From: Edaphochlamys debaryana
Lineage: Eukaryota; Chlorophyta; Chlorophyceae; Chlamydomonadales
Assembly: GCA_016858145.1 (NCBI GenBank)
Contig: JAEHOE010000002.1
Span: 1,860,001-1,924,000, forward strand
Reading direction: 5' to 3'
DNA length: 64,000 nucleotides
Position 1 is the stretch's first letter. Each line of letters starts with the position of its first letter. The position numbers and the translations under genes are program-made. The notes beneath the pieces were generated by a model. That model was not told the origin of the DNA. It saw only the letters and a program-made list of their open reading frames with translations, and did not search any database. Positions 1-11,907 of the stretch are shown here, piece by piece.

Positions 1-2254
1 CGCTACATGCAGATTCAAATGAGGGTCGACGAGCAATGCAAGGTGCTCTGTCGCATCGAGTCCCTCAGCAGCGCGCAGGCTAAGGCCTTCCGCTCGAAGG
101 TGGAGGACGACTACCGGGTCAACATGTAGGCGACGCTGGGAGGGGCGTTGGGGCCAGAACACTGCTGAAAACGCGCCCCGTTGCGCAGGATCCTGGACAA
201 CCTGCCAGTGGCTATGGTTAAGATGCGCAAGGACGAGTCCACTGGGACGCTCGTTAAGACGTACGAGCGTGGCTTCCCCGTGGGCTTCAAGGCCTCGCTG
301 GAGGTGCGCCCGGAACCATGCGCAAATGTGCAGCTCGGGACGCGCTCTTGTGCACTCGCTGACGACTACGCTGCACCCTATGTGCCGTGCAGGGCCAGAC
401 GGAGGTTAAGTTCTTCCTCCACAACCACCTGCGCTTCACTATCCTTTACCATAAGGATGCCCAGACCGACCTGGCCCGCATTGTGGGCTTTGAGGTGGAG
501 CCCTTCAGCGTTAAGCACGACTACGAGGCCCCCTGGGATAAGGCCAGCCCCATCCTGAACACCTGCAACCCGGGCCGTATGATCTATGTCACGCACAACC
601 TGCCTCCCCAGCCCGTGGCGGAGGGCACGGAGGTCATCTTCTCGTACGATGTCAAGTTCGTGGTAGGTAGCTCAAGCAGCTGAGCAGGAGTGCGAGGGGG
701 GGGGCTAGGCTGAGGGTTGAAGTGGGCACGGGGGCCTGGCCTGCTTCGGGCCGTGACCAACCACCGCCTGGCCTTCACGGCCCTCCCCTTTCGTCCTTAC
801 AGGCCAGCGAGATTCGTTGGGCCTCCCGTTGGGACACCTACCTGCTGATGATGGACGACCAGATTCACTGGTTCTCGATCATCAACTCTGTCATGATTGT
901 CCTGTTCCTCTCGGGCATGGTGCGTCAGGGGGCCGGGGCATGTGACGGGGACTTCGGGAGCTGCTTGGGGCGCGGGCAGCTTGCAAACAAACCAGAGGCA
1001 TCGTTTGACGGGAGCGGGTGTGCTGTTCCCTCAGGTTGCCATGATTATGATGCGCACTCTCAACCGTGATATCACCAAGTACAACCAGCTGGAGGCTGCT
1101 GATGACGCTCAGGAGGAGACCGGCTGGAAGCTGGTGAGCCAGCTGACGGGGCGTCTGGGGGTTGAGGGCTGCTGGGACAGGGTGGCACGTTTCCAGCGAC
1201 GGCGCGGCGGGCGGGCCTAGCGTATTGAAGGCCAAGGCTGTGAAGCAACTCCTTGCTCCAAGCTCTCTTGCTGAAGCCCTGGTGTCACCCCCCCTCCCCT
1301 CCACGCCCACAGGTGCACGGCGATGTCTTCCGCCCGCCTACTCAGGCGTCGCTGCTGGCCAGCTACATCGGCACTGGTGTGCAGCTGTTCGGCATGAGCC
1401 TGGTCACCATGACCTTCGCTCTGCTGGGCTTCCTGTCCCCTGCCAACCGTGGTGGCCTGATGACCGCCATGCTTATGATGTTCGTGTTTATGGGCCTGTT
1501 CGCGGGTTACTTCTCGTCCCGCCTCTACAAGAGCTTCCGTGGCGAGGAGTGGAAGAAGACCACTCTGCGCACCGCGCTCATGTTCCCTGGCGTGTCCTTC
1601 CTGGTCTTCTTCATGCTGAACCTGCTCATCTGGGGCCAGCGCTCGTCGGGTGCCGTTCCCTTCGGCACCCTCTTCGCGCTCTGCTTCCTGTGGTTCGGCA
1701 TCTCCGTGCCGCTGGTGTTCGTGGGCTCGTACTTTGGCTACAAAAAGCCGGCTGCTGAGGACCCCGTCCGCACCAACAAGATCCCTCGCCAGATCCCTGA
1801 GCAGCCGTGGTACATGAACCCCGTGTTCTCGTGCCTCGTGGGCGGCGTGCTGCCCTTCGGCGCCGTCTTCATTGAGCTGTTCTTCATCCTCACCTCCATG
1901 TGGCTGCACCAGTTCTACTACCTCTTCGGTTTCCTGGCCCTGGTGTTCGTCATCCTCATCATCACCTGCGCTGAGATCACGATCGTGCTGTGCTACTTCC
2001 AGCTGTGCTCCGAGGACTATCACTGGTGGTGGCGCTCGTTCTTCACGTCGGGCTCCTCGGCGCTGTACCTGTTCGCCTACTCGGGCTTTTACTTCTACTC
2101 CAAGCTGGACATCACGAAGACGGTGCCCATGCTCATGTACTTCGGGTACATGCTCATCGTGTCGTACGCCTTCTTCTGCCTCACGGGCACGATCGGCTTC
2201 TACTCGTGCTACATCTTCGTGCGCAAGATCTACGGCGCTGTCAAGATCGATTAA
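1..2254 (+). CDS. Transmembrane 9 superfamily (EMP70/nonaspanin) protein, 3' part
   Basis: Multi-pass membrane protein of the TM9SF/EMP70 family, which works in Golgi/endosome cargo sorting. The 5' end lies outside the window. Phase-consistent exons are 1-125, 189-303, 393-662, 803-919, 1035-1133 and 1313-2254, giving 555 residues. The family signature at the first junction reads [14 protein letters not shown]. This is followed by a lumenal region ([29 protein letters not shown]), the first membrane span ([18 protein letters not shown]) and the conserved block [16 protein letters not shown]. The long last exon holds the remaining hydrophobic spans. The C-terminus is [10 protein letters not shown], matching the family's KxD/E COPI-binding Golgi-retention signal. 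Family membership is clear; which paralogue it is cannot be told from this part. Confidence 0.95.
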
Positions 2255-3335
2255 GCGGCAGCTGCTTGGGGAGGGCGCTGTGCATGGGACTCGACGCGCT
2301 GCCGTGGAGCAGCGGCGCCGAAAGATAGCAGAGCAGGAGTGAATGGAACATAGAACTGCTGCCCCAGGGCTGGGCGCCCAATGGCACAGTGCCTTAGTCT
2401 GCAGGGCGTGTCCCGCTGTGCCTTCTGGGTTGGCAGCCGGCGCGCGCATGGGCTCAAGTTGAGCTTCAGGGGGAGGTAGGGTTTGTGGGCAAGGGCTCTC
2501 GGGAGGGTTCTTGAGAGGATGGGTCCAGTGACCTCGGTCAGCATCGAACGCTTCAGTGGGGCAGCAGGACTGAACGCGGTTTGCGCAAGGAGCCGGAGGA
2601 TGTGTAATTCCATGTCTGTGACTTGGAGTCTCCGTTGTGAGCCCAGAGCAGTCCCGCCCTTGGTCCCAGATCAGTCTCCCGTCGCCTGCGGCCGGCTGGG
2701 CAGCCACTCGAAGGCAGCGGAGTTGGGCAAAGGGACGAAGATACGCATGGAGGGGAGCCAGCATAGACACGAAAGGCCCGGCGCAGGTCAAGTCAGCCTG
2801 TCTTGAAAGAGGTGTTGAGAGCGAGCGGGGCAGTCCCGGCACCGCATAGTGGAACGCAGCTTCGCGTGGCATGCGTCCTCCCACAGCGACAGCGCAAGGC
2901 TGGCGCCAGGCCTTGGTGTGTAACTCGAGCCAAGGGCACGCTGCCTGCGTTCACCGCTAGGGAAGTAGGGATGATAGGGAGTAAGGGAGGCCGCAGGCGT
3001 CCGTCAGCGGTCAGGGGCAATGACTTGGCGAGCTGCCGGACACCGGTGCGCACGCGTGTCACGGGAACCTGGGTCGGGCGGGGCCGGACCCGACGCTGCG
3101 GAGCGCCCGCTGGGCGGCACTTTGCAAGGTCGCGCTTGCCGCATCCACAGAGGCTGGTTGATGGGCAAGAGGCCTCGAGGAAGCCTGCGGGGGCGGGGGG
3201 CGGGAAACGTCGTACACGGGACACGCTGTTGAGAGAACCTTCGGGTTCGGACGGAGGCACCCGGTCTTAACTCCCACCTCTAGCCCCGCACCTGTTCACC
3301 CTTTCTAAACGTAGATACATCAGTAGGCTTGCAAA
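2255..3335 (+). other. 3' UTR of TM9SF gene, intergenic and 5' leader of the next gene
   Basis: No convincing coding exon is visible. TGTAA, the volvocalean polyadenylation signal, occurs at 2603-2607 and 2919-2923; either could end the TM9SF transcript. The remaining few hundred bases before 3336 must hold the promoter and leader of the HYOU1-like gene. I see no clear TATA box or ER-stress element there. Open frames in this stretch are short and overlap on both strands, as expected by chance in GC-rich DNA. Confidence 0.6.
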
Positions 3336-6300
3336 ATGGGGCACCACCTGCGCCGATGCGCGCTCGTGGTTGCCGGCCTGGCGCTGCTCGCGCACGTAGC
3401 GAGCGGCGCTCTGATGTCCATTGATCTGGGGAGCGAGTTTATCAAGGTTTGCCTGGTCAAGCCAGGCCGCACGCCTATTTCCATAGCGGTGAACGAGATG
3501 AGCAAGCGCAAGTCGCCTGCGCTCGTTGGTATCGTGAACGGAGAGCGGCTAATCGGCGAGGAGGCAGCCACGTTCTCTGTGCGCTATCCGGAGCAAATTG
3601 TCCAGCGTGCTCGGGACCTTCTGGGCAAGGACCCCGACGACCCAACGATCCAGGCGATGCTCGAAGAGCACAACCTGCCCTGTAAGGTTGTGGCGCACCC
3701 CACACGTGGTGTGGCGAGCCTGCAGATTGGCGAGGAAGTGTACTCGCCAGAGGAGCTGGTGGTGAGTCGGCGACGGGTTTCGCGTGTCGGCCAGGGGGGG
3801 TCCGCAGGGTCCGACACCCGGCGTTCATGTCGGCCCCTAGGGGCCACGCTGCTGCCAAACAGCGGGAACTGCCGTCACCGGGTTCTGGCAAGGCCTAGCT
3901 TCTCTGCCTTCGCTTCTCACTTTTGCCAGCCCGTATCGTTCCCGCCCCCATCACCCTACCCCTGGTCGCCCCGCCCCTCATCCCCTCTGCACCACCTCTC
4001 CTCTCCTTCACTCCTCTTTCCTCACCCGACCCGGCACCTGCTGCCTGCAGGGCTCCATCCTCTATTACGCCCGCGGCATTGCCGAGGAGCAGGCGGGCGG
4101 CCCAGTCCTGGACGCGGTGCTGACCGTGCCGGCCTACTTTGGCCAGCGGCAGCGGCAGGCCCTGGCTGATGCCGCCAACCTGGCCGGCATCAACCTCATG
4201 GGCCTCATCAACATGCACACCGCAGCCGCGCTGCAGTACGGCATCGAGCGCGACTTCACCAACCGCAGCCAGACCGTAATCCTGTACGACATGGGCAGCG
4301 GATCCACCGAGGTGGCGCTGATCAAGTTCTCGACCTACACAGTCAAGGAGGCGGGCAAGCCCAAGGTAGGGCCAACATGCGCGCATCTGGAAGAAGGTCA
4401 ACTTGACTGGGTGTGAGGGCCAGGACCCACCCATGGAGTGGGCCCCGGCGAGCGAAGAGTGGGTCAGCTGACCCACGACACCGCAGGCTCAGTGTTTGGA
4501 GGCGGGCCTGCCAGGGCCCACAGGCGGCCCCGCTCTGTAGCCCCCGGCCCACGTTCGCACATCCGTCAACGTGGCTCCGCACGCTCGATCCTGCAGGTGT
4601 ACAACCAGCTGGAGGTCAAGGACGTGGACTGGGACGAGGGCCTGGGCTCCAACCTGCTGGACGTCAAGCTGGCCAACCACTTCTCGGGCCAGTTCCGCGA
4701 TAAGAGCAAGCTGGACGTGGACGTGACCAAGGTCCCCAAGTCCATGTCCAAGATGCGCAAGCAGGTGCGGCCCCCGCCCCCGGGGTTGCTGGCTTTCCGC
4801 TACCGGTACCTGCAGGAGAGGGCTAACGCAGCTTGGTGGAGCTTGACAGCACGATCGGATGGCCGGGCCCACGTGGAGGGCCGCTTGCTGGGCATGTCCT
4901 CGGTACTGGCCATGGGCTTGCCAGTTGCTTCACCCTGTCCGACCCTGCCTCCTGCCTTGGCCGTGTGTGTGCGAACCCGCCAGGTCCGCCGCACCAAGGA
5001 GATGCTGTCGGCCAACTCGGCCGCGCCCTGCACCGTGGAGGAGGTGTACGAGGGCAAGGACTTTCAGGTGGGCGGCGCCTCCTCCCTCCTGCCTCCAGCG
5101 AGCTCCTGCCTGCGGTCAGGGGCCAGTCTGTGCGGAGCGCCTCCTCCTGCAGCGAGCGCTGGCGTGCGGTACGGGGCCAGCCTCCAGTCTCCAGGGGAAG
5201 GGGGCTCTCGTTGTGGCTTGCGGGACCCTGGGCGGCGCCCCCTGCAGCCAGCCTGCGGTCAGGGGCCAGTCTGTGTGGGAGCCTGCAGGCGGGGCCTTGG
5301 TCCGCCCCCCCTGCTTGAGGTCAGGGTCCAGTCTTTGTGGGGCGCCTCCTCCTGCAGCGAGCGCTGGCGAGCAGACAGGGGCCAGCCTGCAGGAGCCGGG
5401 GGCAGGGCGCCTCGTCCACCTGGAGAGGGGCCAGCCAGCCTGAAGGGGCAGCGGGCCAGCCTGCGTGTGGGCGAGGGCCGGCCTGCAGGCGCCTCGAAGG
5501 TCCCTGGCTGTGGGCGAGGGCTTGCATGACCTGAGCCGTGCCCGGCTTCCTCATTGCCCGACCCACATCGTCCGCGTGAAGTACTCCCTCGCAAGGGGCA
5601 AGCACGCGTGCCCCTTGCGAGGGAGTAGTGGCAAGCACGCGTGCCGGCACAGGGAAAGGGCACTTGAAGCGGGTTGGGCGAGGGCGGTCCGCGACGTGCG
5701 TGGCTGCTGAAGGCTGAGGTCCGGGCAGGCCGGAGGAGAGCGTGCTGCGCACAGCCCCATGCCGACCCACATCAGCCCCATGTGACACCCACTCCGCACC
5801 CACACTTCGCAGCAACGCGCCCCTCTGCTCTATCCACGACGCCTCCTGCACCTTACCTCTTTTCCCCCATCCTGCCCGCCCCTCCTATTGTACCCTGCAC
5901 CCCTGAGCACAGAGCACCATTTCTCGTGAGGATTTTGAGTCCATGGCGGGCGACTTCTTCGCGCGTGCCGTGGCCCCTCTGAAGCGCATCATTGAGCGCA
6001 ACGGCCTCAAGCCAGAGGAGCTGGACGCAGTGGAGCTCATTGGCGGGGGCACGCGTGTGCCTCGGCTGCAGGCGGCGCTGTCGGAGGTTCTTGGGGGCCG
6101 GCAGCTCGACAGGTGGGGACGTGGAGGGCGTGTCGGTCGGAGGGTGGGGGCTGGGAGGCCGGCTACGCGGGAGGTGGGGCTTCTCAGGTCAGCTCAAGTC
6201 GGGTTGGGTCAGGCCGGCAGCTGGACGGGTGGGGAATGGGAGGCCTGCTGGGCGGGACCTGGGGCGTGTCGGGCCAAACATGACCGCATGGACAGCGGGG

Positions 6301-9300
6301 GTAGAGGCGGGGGCGGAGAGGCAATGCAGAGGAGCTCAGGCCAAGGGATGCGGGGCCCGAACAGGCACGGGCCGGAGCGCTGGTGTTGCACCCTGCCCTT
6401 GGGCAGGCGGGGTGCAGGCGGGGTGCAGGGGTGGAGGGGCAGGGGCGGAGGGGCAGGGGTGGGACATGGGGAGGCTGCTGGATGGCGGCGCGGGACAGAA
6501 TGGTGAAAGGGTCGGGTGAGTGCCGTGGAGATTGGCAGGGCAGGGGCGCCGAGGTTATCAAGACGGAAAGCCCACCCGAGGGTACTGATCAGACCAGCAG
6601 GAGTGGGGCTGGAGTCAACAGGTGTTTCCGCCAGGACCGCCAGGTTCCTGCATGGACGGACGGCCTGGGGCCTTGAGGGTTGCTTGGCGCCTACACCTGC
6701 GCACCTGGTGTTTAGCGAGCCTCCCCCCTCCTCGGCCTGTGCACCCCTCCCCCCCCTGCAGGCACCTGGACGCTGACGAGGCCACCGCCCTGGGCGCCGG
6801 CCTCTTCGCCGCCAACCTGTCCACCAGGTGGGGCCTGGCGGGGGCAGGGGTGAGCGGCAGCTGCTCCAGCTGGCTACGAGGGCCTGGCGGGGGCAGGGGA
6901 TGGGCGGCAGCGCGGCGCCACGCACCAGCTGGCGGCTGCCCCAGCCGGCTGATTGCGGGCCTGTCGTGGGGGCCAGACAACCTGACGGCGGCTCCCGCTG
7001 GCTATCTGCGGGGCGGCCTCAGCGGCAACGAGGACGTCCGCAACGACACGAGTCTAGCTGTTTGCAAAGCTGTCCAGGGCGTGTCTCCCCTAAGTGCTCG
7101 CGCCTTAACGCCCCCTGCGCCGGGCCCTGCCCGGTGACCCCCACCTTCCCGCAGCTTCCGCCTGCGCAAGTTCGGCATGGTGGATCTGACCATGTACGGC
7201 ATCAGCCTGACCATCGACCAGGCCACCCTGGAGACGGCCAAGGAGGGCGAGCCGGAGATTGAGCCGGTGAGCGGGGGCTGGCGGGCTGCGGCACTCAGCA
7301 GGGGGGCTGGGAGGCGGGAGGGGGCACGGGTGAGACTGGGCGCACTAGGTCTCCGCCTTGCGCCTTCCTGTCTGTGGCGCGGGCTGAAGGGCTGCGCGAC
7401 GCGGGAGAGGGAGTCTCAAGCTGGAAGGGGCAGGGTGGAGGCTGGGCAACTGCCGCCTCAGGGCCCGCCGTCGTCGGCATCCGGCCCTCGTACAACCCCA
7501 ATTGGCCAGCAACAACATTTGGACCCTCACGCATCAATCCCCTGTCCCGCCCCGCCCCGCCATCCCCATCCATACCCCCCCCCCAACAGCCCCAGCGCGT
7601 GCGCAACCTGCTCCCCTTCGGCTCTCCAACTAGTCCTCAACTCTACCCCCTCCCCCAACCATGCCCCCCCCCCCAGCCCCAGCGCGTGCGCAACCTGCTT
7701 CCCTTCATGAAGAAGCTGCCCACCAAGCGCCTGGTCAAGCTGGAGCACCTGGCCAAGGACCCGCTCAGGTGCGTTTTAGGTTTTTCGGGTTTAGGGTTTT
7801 GGGGGCCTAGGTTCTGCTACACCGGAGGTGGGGGCCTGGGCGGGCATGGGGCCGGCCAGTGCTCCCTGAGGGCCTTGCAGGCTGATTCACCAACACACGG
7901 CCCCGCACCTGCCCCCTTTCCTCTTGCCCGCTCCTCCCCCCCTTCCCGCAGCTTCTCCCTGGCCTACAACGAGTCTACGCACCACGGCCTGCCGCCCGGC
8001 GTCCGCAAGTCCGACCTGGCCTCGTTCGAGCTCACGGGCATCGAGGACGCCATCAAGCGGTACAACACCAGCGGCCAGGTGGGGCCGGGGGGCGCGTGGG
8101 GCAGGCGCAGCGCTGGGGTAGCCACCTGAAGCTGCACCCAGCCTAGCTCGGTGCCTCGGGCCCCACGCCTAGGTGCACCTGCGTGAGGACCAGCTTCCCG
8201 CCCTCCCGTGTTTCCCCTCCCCCCGGTGCCTTTCCCTTTATGTCTTCCCTTTCTCGCAGCTGCGCCTCATGCCGCGTCTCCCTCCCGCGTCACCCCCAAG
8301 GACCAGCTTCATCCATGCCTGACCTCCTCCCCTCCGTTTGCCTTCCCCCCCCGCCCCCCAGGTGCACCTGCGCTTCGAGGCCGACTACAGCGGCCTGCTC
8401 AAGTTCGACAGGGCCGAGGCTGTGGTGGAGTACGAGGTGATGGAGGAGAAGATCATCGAGGTGCCCATCAACGAGACTGAGGGCGCTGCCGGGGAGGCCA
8501 AGGCCACCGCCGATGGTGGGTGCCGCTTGCGACGTCCTGCTGGGGCCTGTCTCGTTTAGGCTGTTGTCTGTTGCCTGCTGCCCTCGTGGTGGTTCTGGGA
8601 TTGGGATTGGGAGTGGGAGTGGGGCGAAGGGAGGATACGGCAGGATGCTATGAGCACCGGCACCTAGTGATTGCGGCGCTGCGTTGTAGAGGGCCTGGGT
8701 TATTGAGAGCGCATGGGCTGAACCTCGACTTGCGTTCGCATGACCCGCCCGCAGCCACCGAGGCCGCCGAGAAGGAGGCCAAGGCCGAGGCGGAGGCTGC
8801 CAAGGCCAAGAAGGAGGCGGAGGCCAAGAAGGGCGAGGACGAGAGCGAGGACACGGAGGGCGAGAAGGAGGCGGAGGAGGAGGGCGCCAAGAAGGAGCGC
8901 GAGCTCAAGGAGGAGGGCGCCGAGGGCGAGGCCAAGGCCGAGGGCGAGGAGGAGCCCAAGGAGGAGGGCGAGGAGGAGGCCAAGGAGGAGGGCGAGAAGA
9001 AGGAGGGCGAGGAGGCTAAGAAGGAGGGCGAGAAGAAGGAGGAGGAGAAGGCCAAGGAGGGCGAGGAGGCCAAGAAGGAGGAGCCCAAGGACGTGAGTGG
9101 GGACGCGGCAGCAGGCACTGTCCTGTCACTAGCCTGCCTGCACACCGATATCCGGAAGCAGCCAGCGGCAGCAGTCCCGTCCTGAGCCTCGGGGCGCCGT
9201 GCTGTGCACCCTGCACCCTCCATCTCCCCACTCTGTGCACGCCTCCCCACTGGCTTCGTCCTCATCTTTCCTTCCCGTTCCCCACCACCCTCGCCCGCAG

Positions 9301-11907
9301 GCCGGTGACGCCCCGTCCAACGCCACCAAGCCCACCACCACCGTCAAGCGCATCATGGTGCCCAAGCAGAAGGTCGCCAAGGTGGGTGGGCCGATGCTGA
9401 CGTCAGAAGACTGCTCGGGAGCCTTGCCATGACTGCTCTTTCGGCCCAAGCTCACTGCTGTCAGTATCAATTACACCGGTTCCTGCGGGCTTCTTGCCCG
9501 CAGCACTTTCTGTGCCTTGCCTAGCGAGTTTTTCGCCTCCTCCCCTCGCTCCCACATCCCACCCACTTCCTGCCCCCTTGACCTCCTCCCCTCGACCCTC
9601 GCCGTCAACCCCTCTCCCCAACCCCCTCCCTCACTCCCCCTCCACCCCAGGTGCCCCTCACCATGGGCGGCAAGGGCTGGCTCGCGCCGCCGCTGCAGGG
9701 CGAGGACCTGGCGGCCGCCAAGGACCGCCTGGCCAAGTTCGTGGTGGCCGAGGCCGTCAAGAAGGACATTGCCAAGTCCCGAAACGACCTCGAGTCGTAC
9801 ATCATCGCCATGAAGGAGAGCCTCGAGACCGACGAGCTCATGCAGAAGGTGCGGTGCTTGGGAGGCGTCTTGGGGGAGGCGTTTGTGGGGAGGCGGTTGT
9901 GGAGCCGAAGGCGCTTGCGGGACGGGATGGCGGGGTGTTCAGGGCAGGCCTGATGGGGGCCCGTGGCGCCGAGTCTGGGCTGGTTTCGGCAGCGCAGCAC
10001 ACTCGGTCCCGCGCCTCCTGCCTTTCTTCTTCTCCTTCGTCGCTGGTCACACCCGTCTCGCCAACCCCCTCTTCCCTCCCCCCCCTGCCCGCCCCAGGTG
10101 TCCACCGAGGAGCAGCGCGACTCGTTCCGCGCCAAGCTGGTGGAGGAGGAGGACTGGCTGTACATGGAGGCGGACGAGGCGGCGGGTGCGCAGCAGTTCA
10201 AGGACCGGCTCAAAGCCCTGCAGGACATCGGCGAGCCCATCAAGCGCCGCTCCGAGGTGGGTGGCGGCCCTATGTGGGGGCGGGGCGCTTGCGTTGGGCT
10301 TGGGGAAGCTGTGCGCGGGCACGCAGTTAGAGGGGAAGCGGCGCTCCTACCAGTACTTATACCCTTGAGCGCTTGACCTGTCGCGTATACGGCTGATGCC
10401 GGCTGCAGGAGCTCGAGCTGCGCCCCAAGCTCATTGGCCACGTGCGCAAGGAGATGGACCTCAAGGCCTCCGTCATCCGCGCCTGGCCCGACACCAAGCC
10501 CTGGATCACCGAGGAGGAGCGCGCTGCCATCCAGAAGCAGGTGGGCCTGGGCTGGGCCTGGGGCGGGCCTAGGGCTGAGCCTGCATTTTGCAGGCCCCCA
10601 TAATGAGTGGTGCGGCTTGGGCTGGAGCCAGCGCAATCGGGCTGCTGCCGGCTTGTTGCCGTGCACGTGCCGGTGCTGGTGCTCTACCTGCGCCGCCAAG
10701 CTTCTGCCCCGTCTTCCCTTCGGCCTCACCCCTCACCCCTCCATTCTCTCTCCCTACCTTCCCCCCCTGCCCTCCCCTCTGCCCCCCGCAGCTGGACGAC
10801 TTCCTGGCTGACATTGACGCCAAGATGGCCGCTCAGGAGCAGAAGGCGGACCACGAGGAGCCGGCCTTCTCGGTGACCGAGGTGGCGCGGACGTGGGACA
10901 AGTTCGACAAGGCCTTCAACAAGGTCAACAACAAGAAGAAGCCCAAGCCGCCGCCCGAGCCGCCGAAGCCCCCCGCTGGTGAGCGACGCTGTGACGCTGG
11001 CCGGCTAGGAGTGGGCGGCGAGGCTGGGACGGGGCTTGGCTGGGGGCTGGGGCCGCAGCTTGGTCCTGGCCCTTGGCAGGCAGCGCACGGGCTGAAGGGG
11101 CTTGTTTTGGGGTTGGCGGGCCTGCAGCTTTAGCCTGGGGCCCTCCGCCTCTGCGTTCCATGCGTTGGCACGTACCTGATGGGCCTGCGCGTATGTGCGT
11201 CCACCGCAGACGCTGAGAAGAAGGAGGGCGAGGCTGAGGGCGAGGCCAAGGCCGACAATGCCGGTGAGAGCGCTGACGCCAAGGGCGATGCGGGCAAGGA
11301 GCCCAAGGCTGAGGGCGGCAAGGACGAGGGCAAGCCTACTGACGATGCCAAGCCCTCTACCGATGACGTGAAGGACAACGGCAAGAGCTCTAAGAAGGAG
11401 GAGCCCAAGTCGTCCAAGAAGGAGGAGACTAAGTCCTCGAAGAAGGAGGATGCCAAGCCTTCGAAGAAGGAGGATGCCAAGTCCTCGTCCAAGAAGGACG
11501 ACAGCAAGTCTTCTTCCAAGAAGGACAGCGGCAAGTCTTCTTCCAAGAAGGACGACAAGTCTTCGTCTTCAAAGAAGGACGACAAGTCTTCGTCTTCAAA
11601 GAAGGACGACAAGTCCTCGTCTTCAAAGAAGGACGACAAGAAGAAGGAGGATGCCAAGAAGAAGGACGACAAGAAGAAGAAGGAGGAGGCCAAGAAGAAG
11701 GAGGAGGCCAAGAAGAAGGAGGAGGCTAAGAAGAAGGAGGAGGCTAAGAAGAAGGAGGAGGCTAAGGCCAAGAAGGACGCTAAGAAGGAGGAGCCCAAGG
11801 CGTCCGCCAAGAAGGAGGAGCCCAAGAAGAAGGAGGACGCCAAGGGCAAGGACAAGAAGTCCTGGTCTTGGAACAAGAAGAAGGATGGGGGCGAGGACGA
11901 GCTGTAA
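3336..11907 (+). CDS. HYOU1: ER-lumenal HSP110/GRP170-type chaperone (hypoxia up-regulated 1-like), 17 exons
   Basis: Large Hsp70-family chaperone and nucleotide-exchange factor of the ER lumen. Exons: 3336-3761, 4051-4365, 4597-4764, 4984-5067, 5913-6112, 6762-6827, 7155-7266, 7677-7768, 7952-8078, 8362-8515, 8755-9092, 9301-9381, 9651-9848, 10098-10256, 10409-10540, 10792-10978, 11210-11907. All phases agree and give 1178 residues. Residues 1-25 form a signal peptide. The nucleotide-binding domain shows IDLGSEFIKV (about 28-37), LYDMGSGSTEV (around 222) and ELIGGGTRVP (about 372-381). A beta-domain follows, then a long acidic K/E loop (about 580-694). The helical domain contains VSTEEQRDSFRAKL, a GRP170 hallmark. 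A K/S/E-rich tail (about 947-1178) ends in EDEL, a KDEL-type ER-retention signal. Exon boundaries are hand-placed, so small shifts are possible. Confidence 0.95.
5090..5560 (+). repeat. Degenerate tandem repeats inside HYOU1-like intron 4
   Basis: The 845-bp intron 5068-5912 contains several imperfect copies of a block built from GGTCAGGGGCCAGTCTGTG followed by GCGCCTCCTCCTGCAGCGAG. Good copies start near 5115, 5250 and 5320. Spacing and divergence vary, so this is an old minisatellite-like array. It explains the overlapping spurious open frames in all six frames of this intron. Confidence 0.6.
5583..5626. repeat. Perfect 18-bp inverted repeat (hairpin) in HYOU1-like intron 4
   Basis: ACTCCCTCGCAAGGGGCA at 5583-5600 is followed by an 8-nt spacer and its exact reverse complement at 5609-5626. 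The spacer region contains the palindrome GCACGCGTGC. The motif GGCAAGCACGCGTGCC occurs at 5598-5613 and again at 5630-5645. In the pre-mRNA this could fold as a strong stem-loop. It may be a small mobile-element end or only a local inversion duplication. Confidence 0.8.

Noticed and set aside
1217..2884. 555-residue minus-strand open frame
   Set aside because: Shadow of the TM9SF last exon; charged, low-complexity composition typical of antisense reading of GC-rich coding DNA.
9605..10729. 374-residue minus-strand open frame
   Set aside because: Runs across three exons and two introns of the HYOU1-like gene on the opposite strand.
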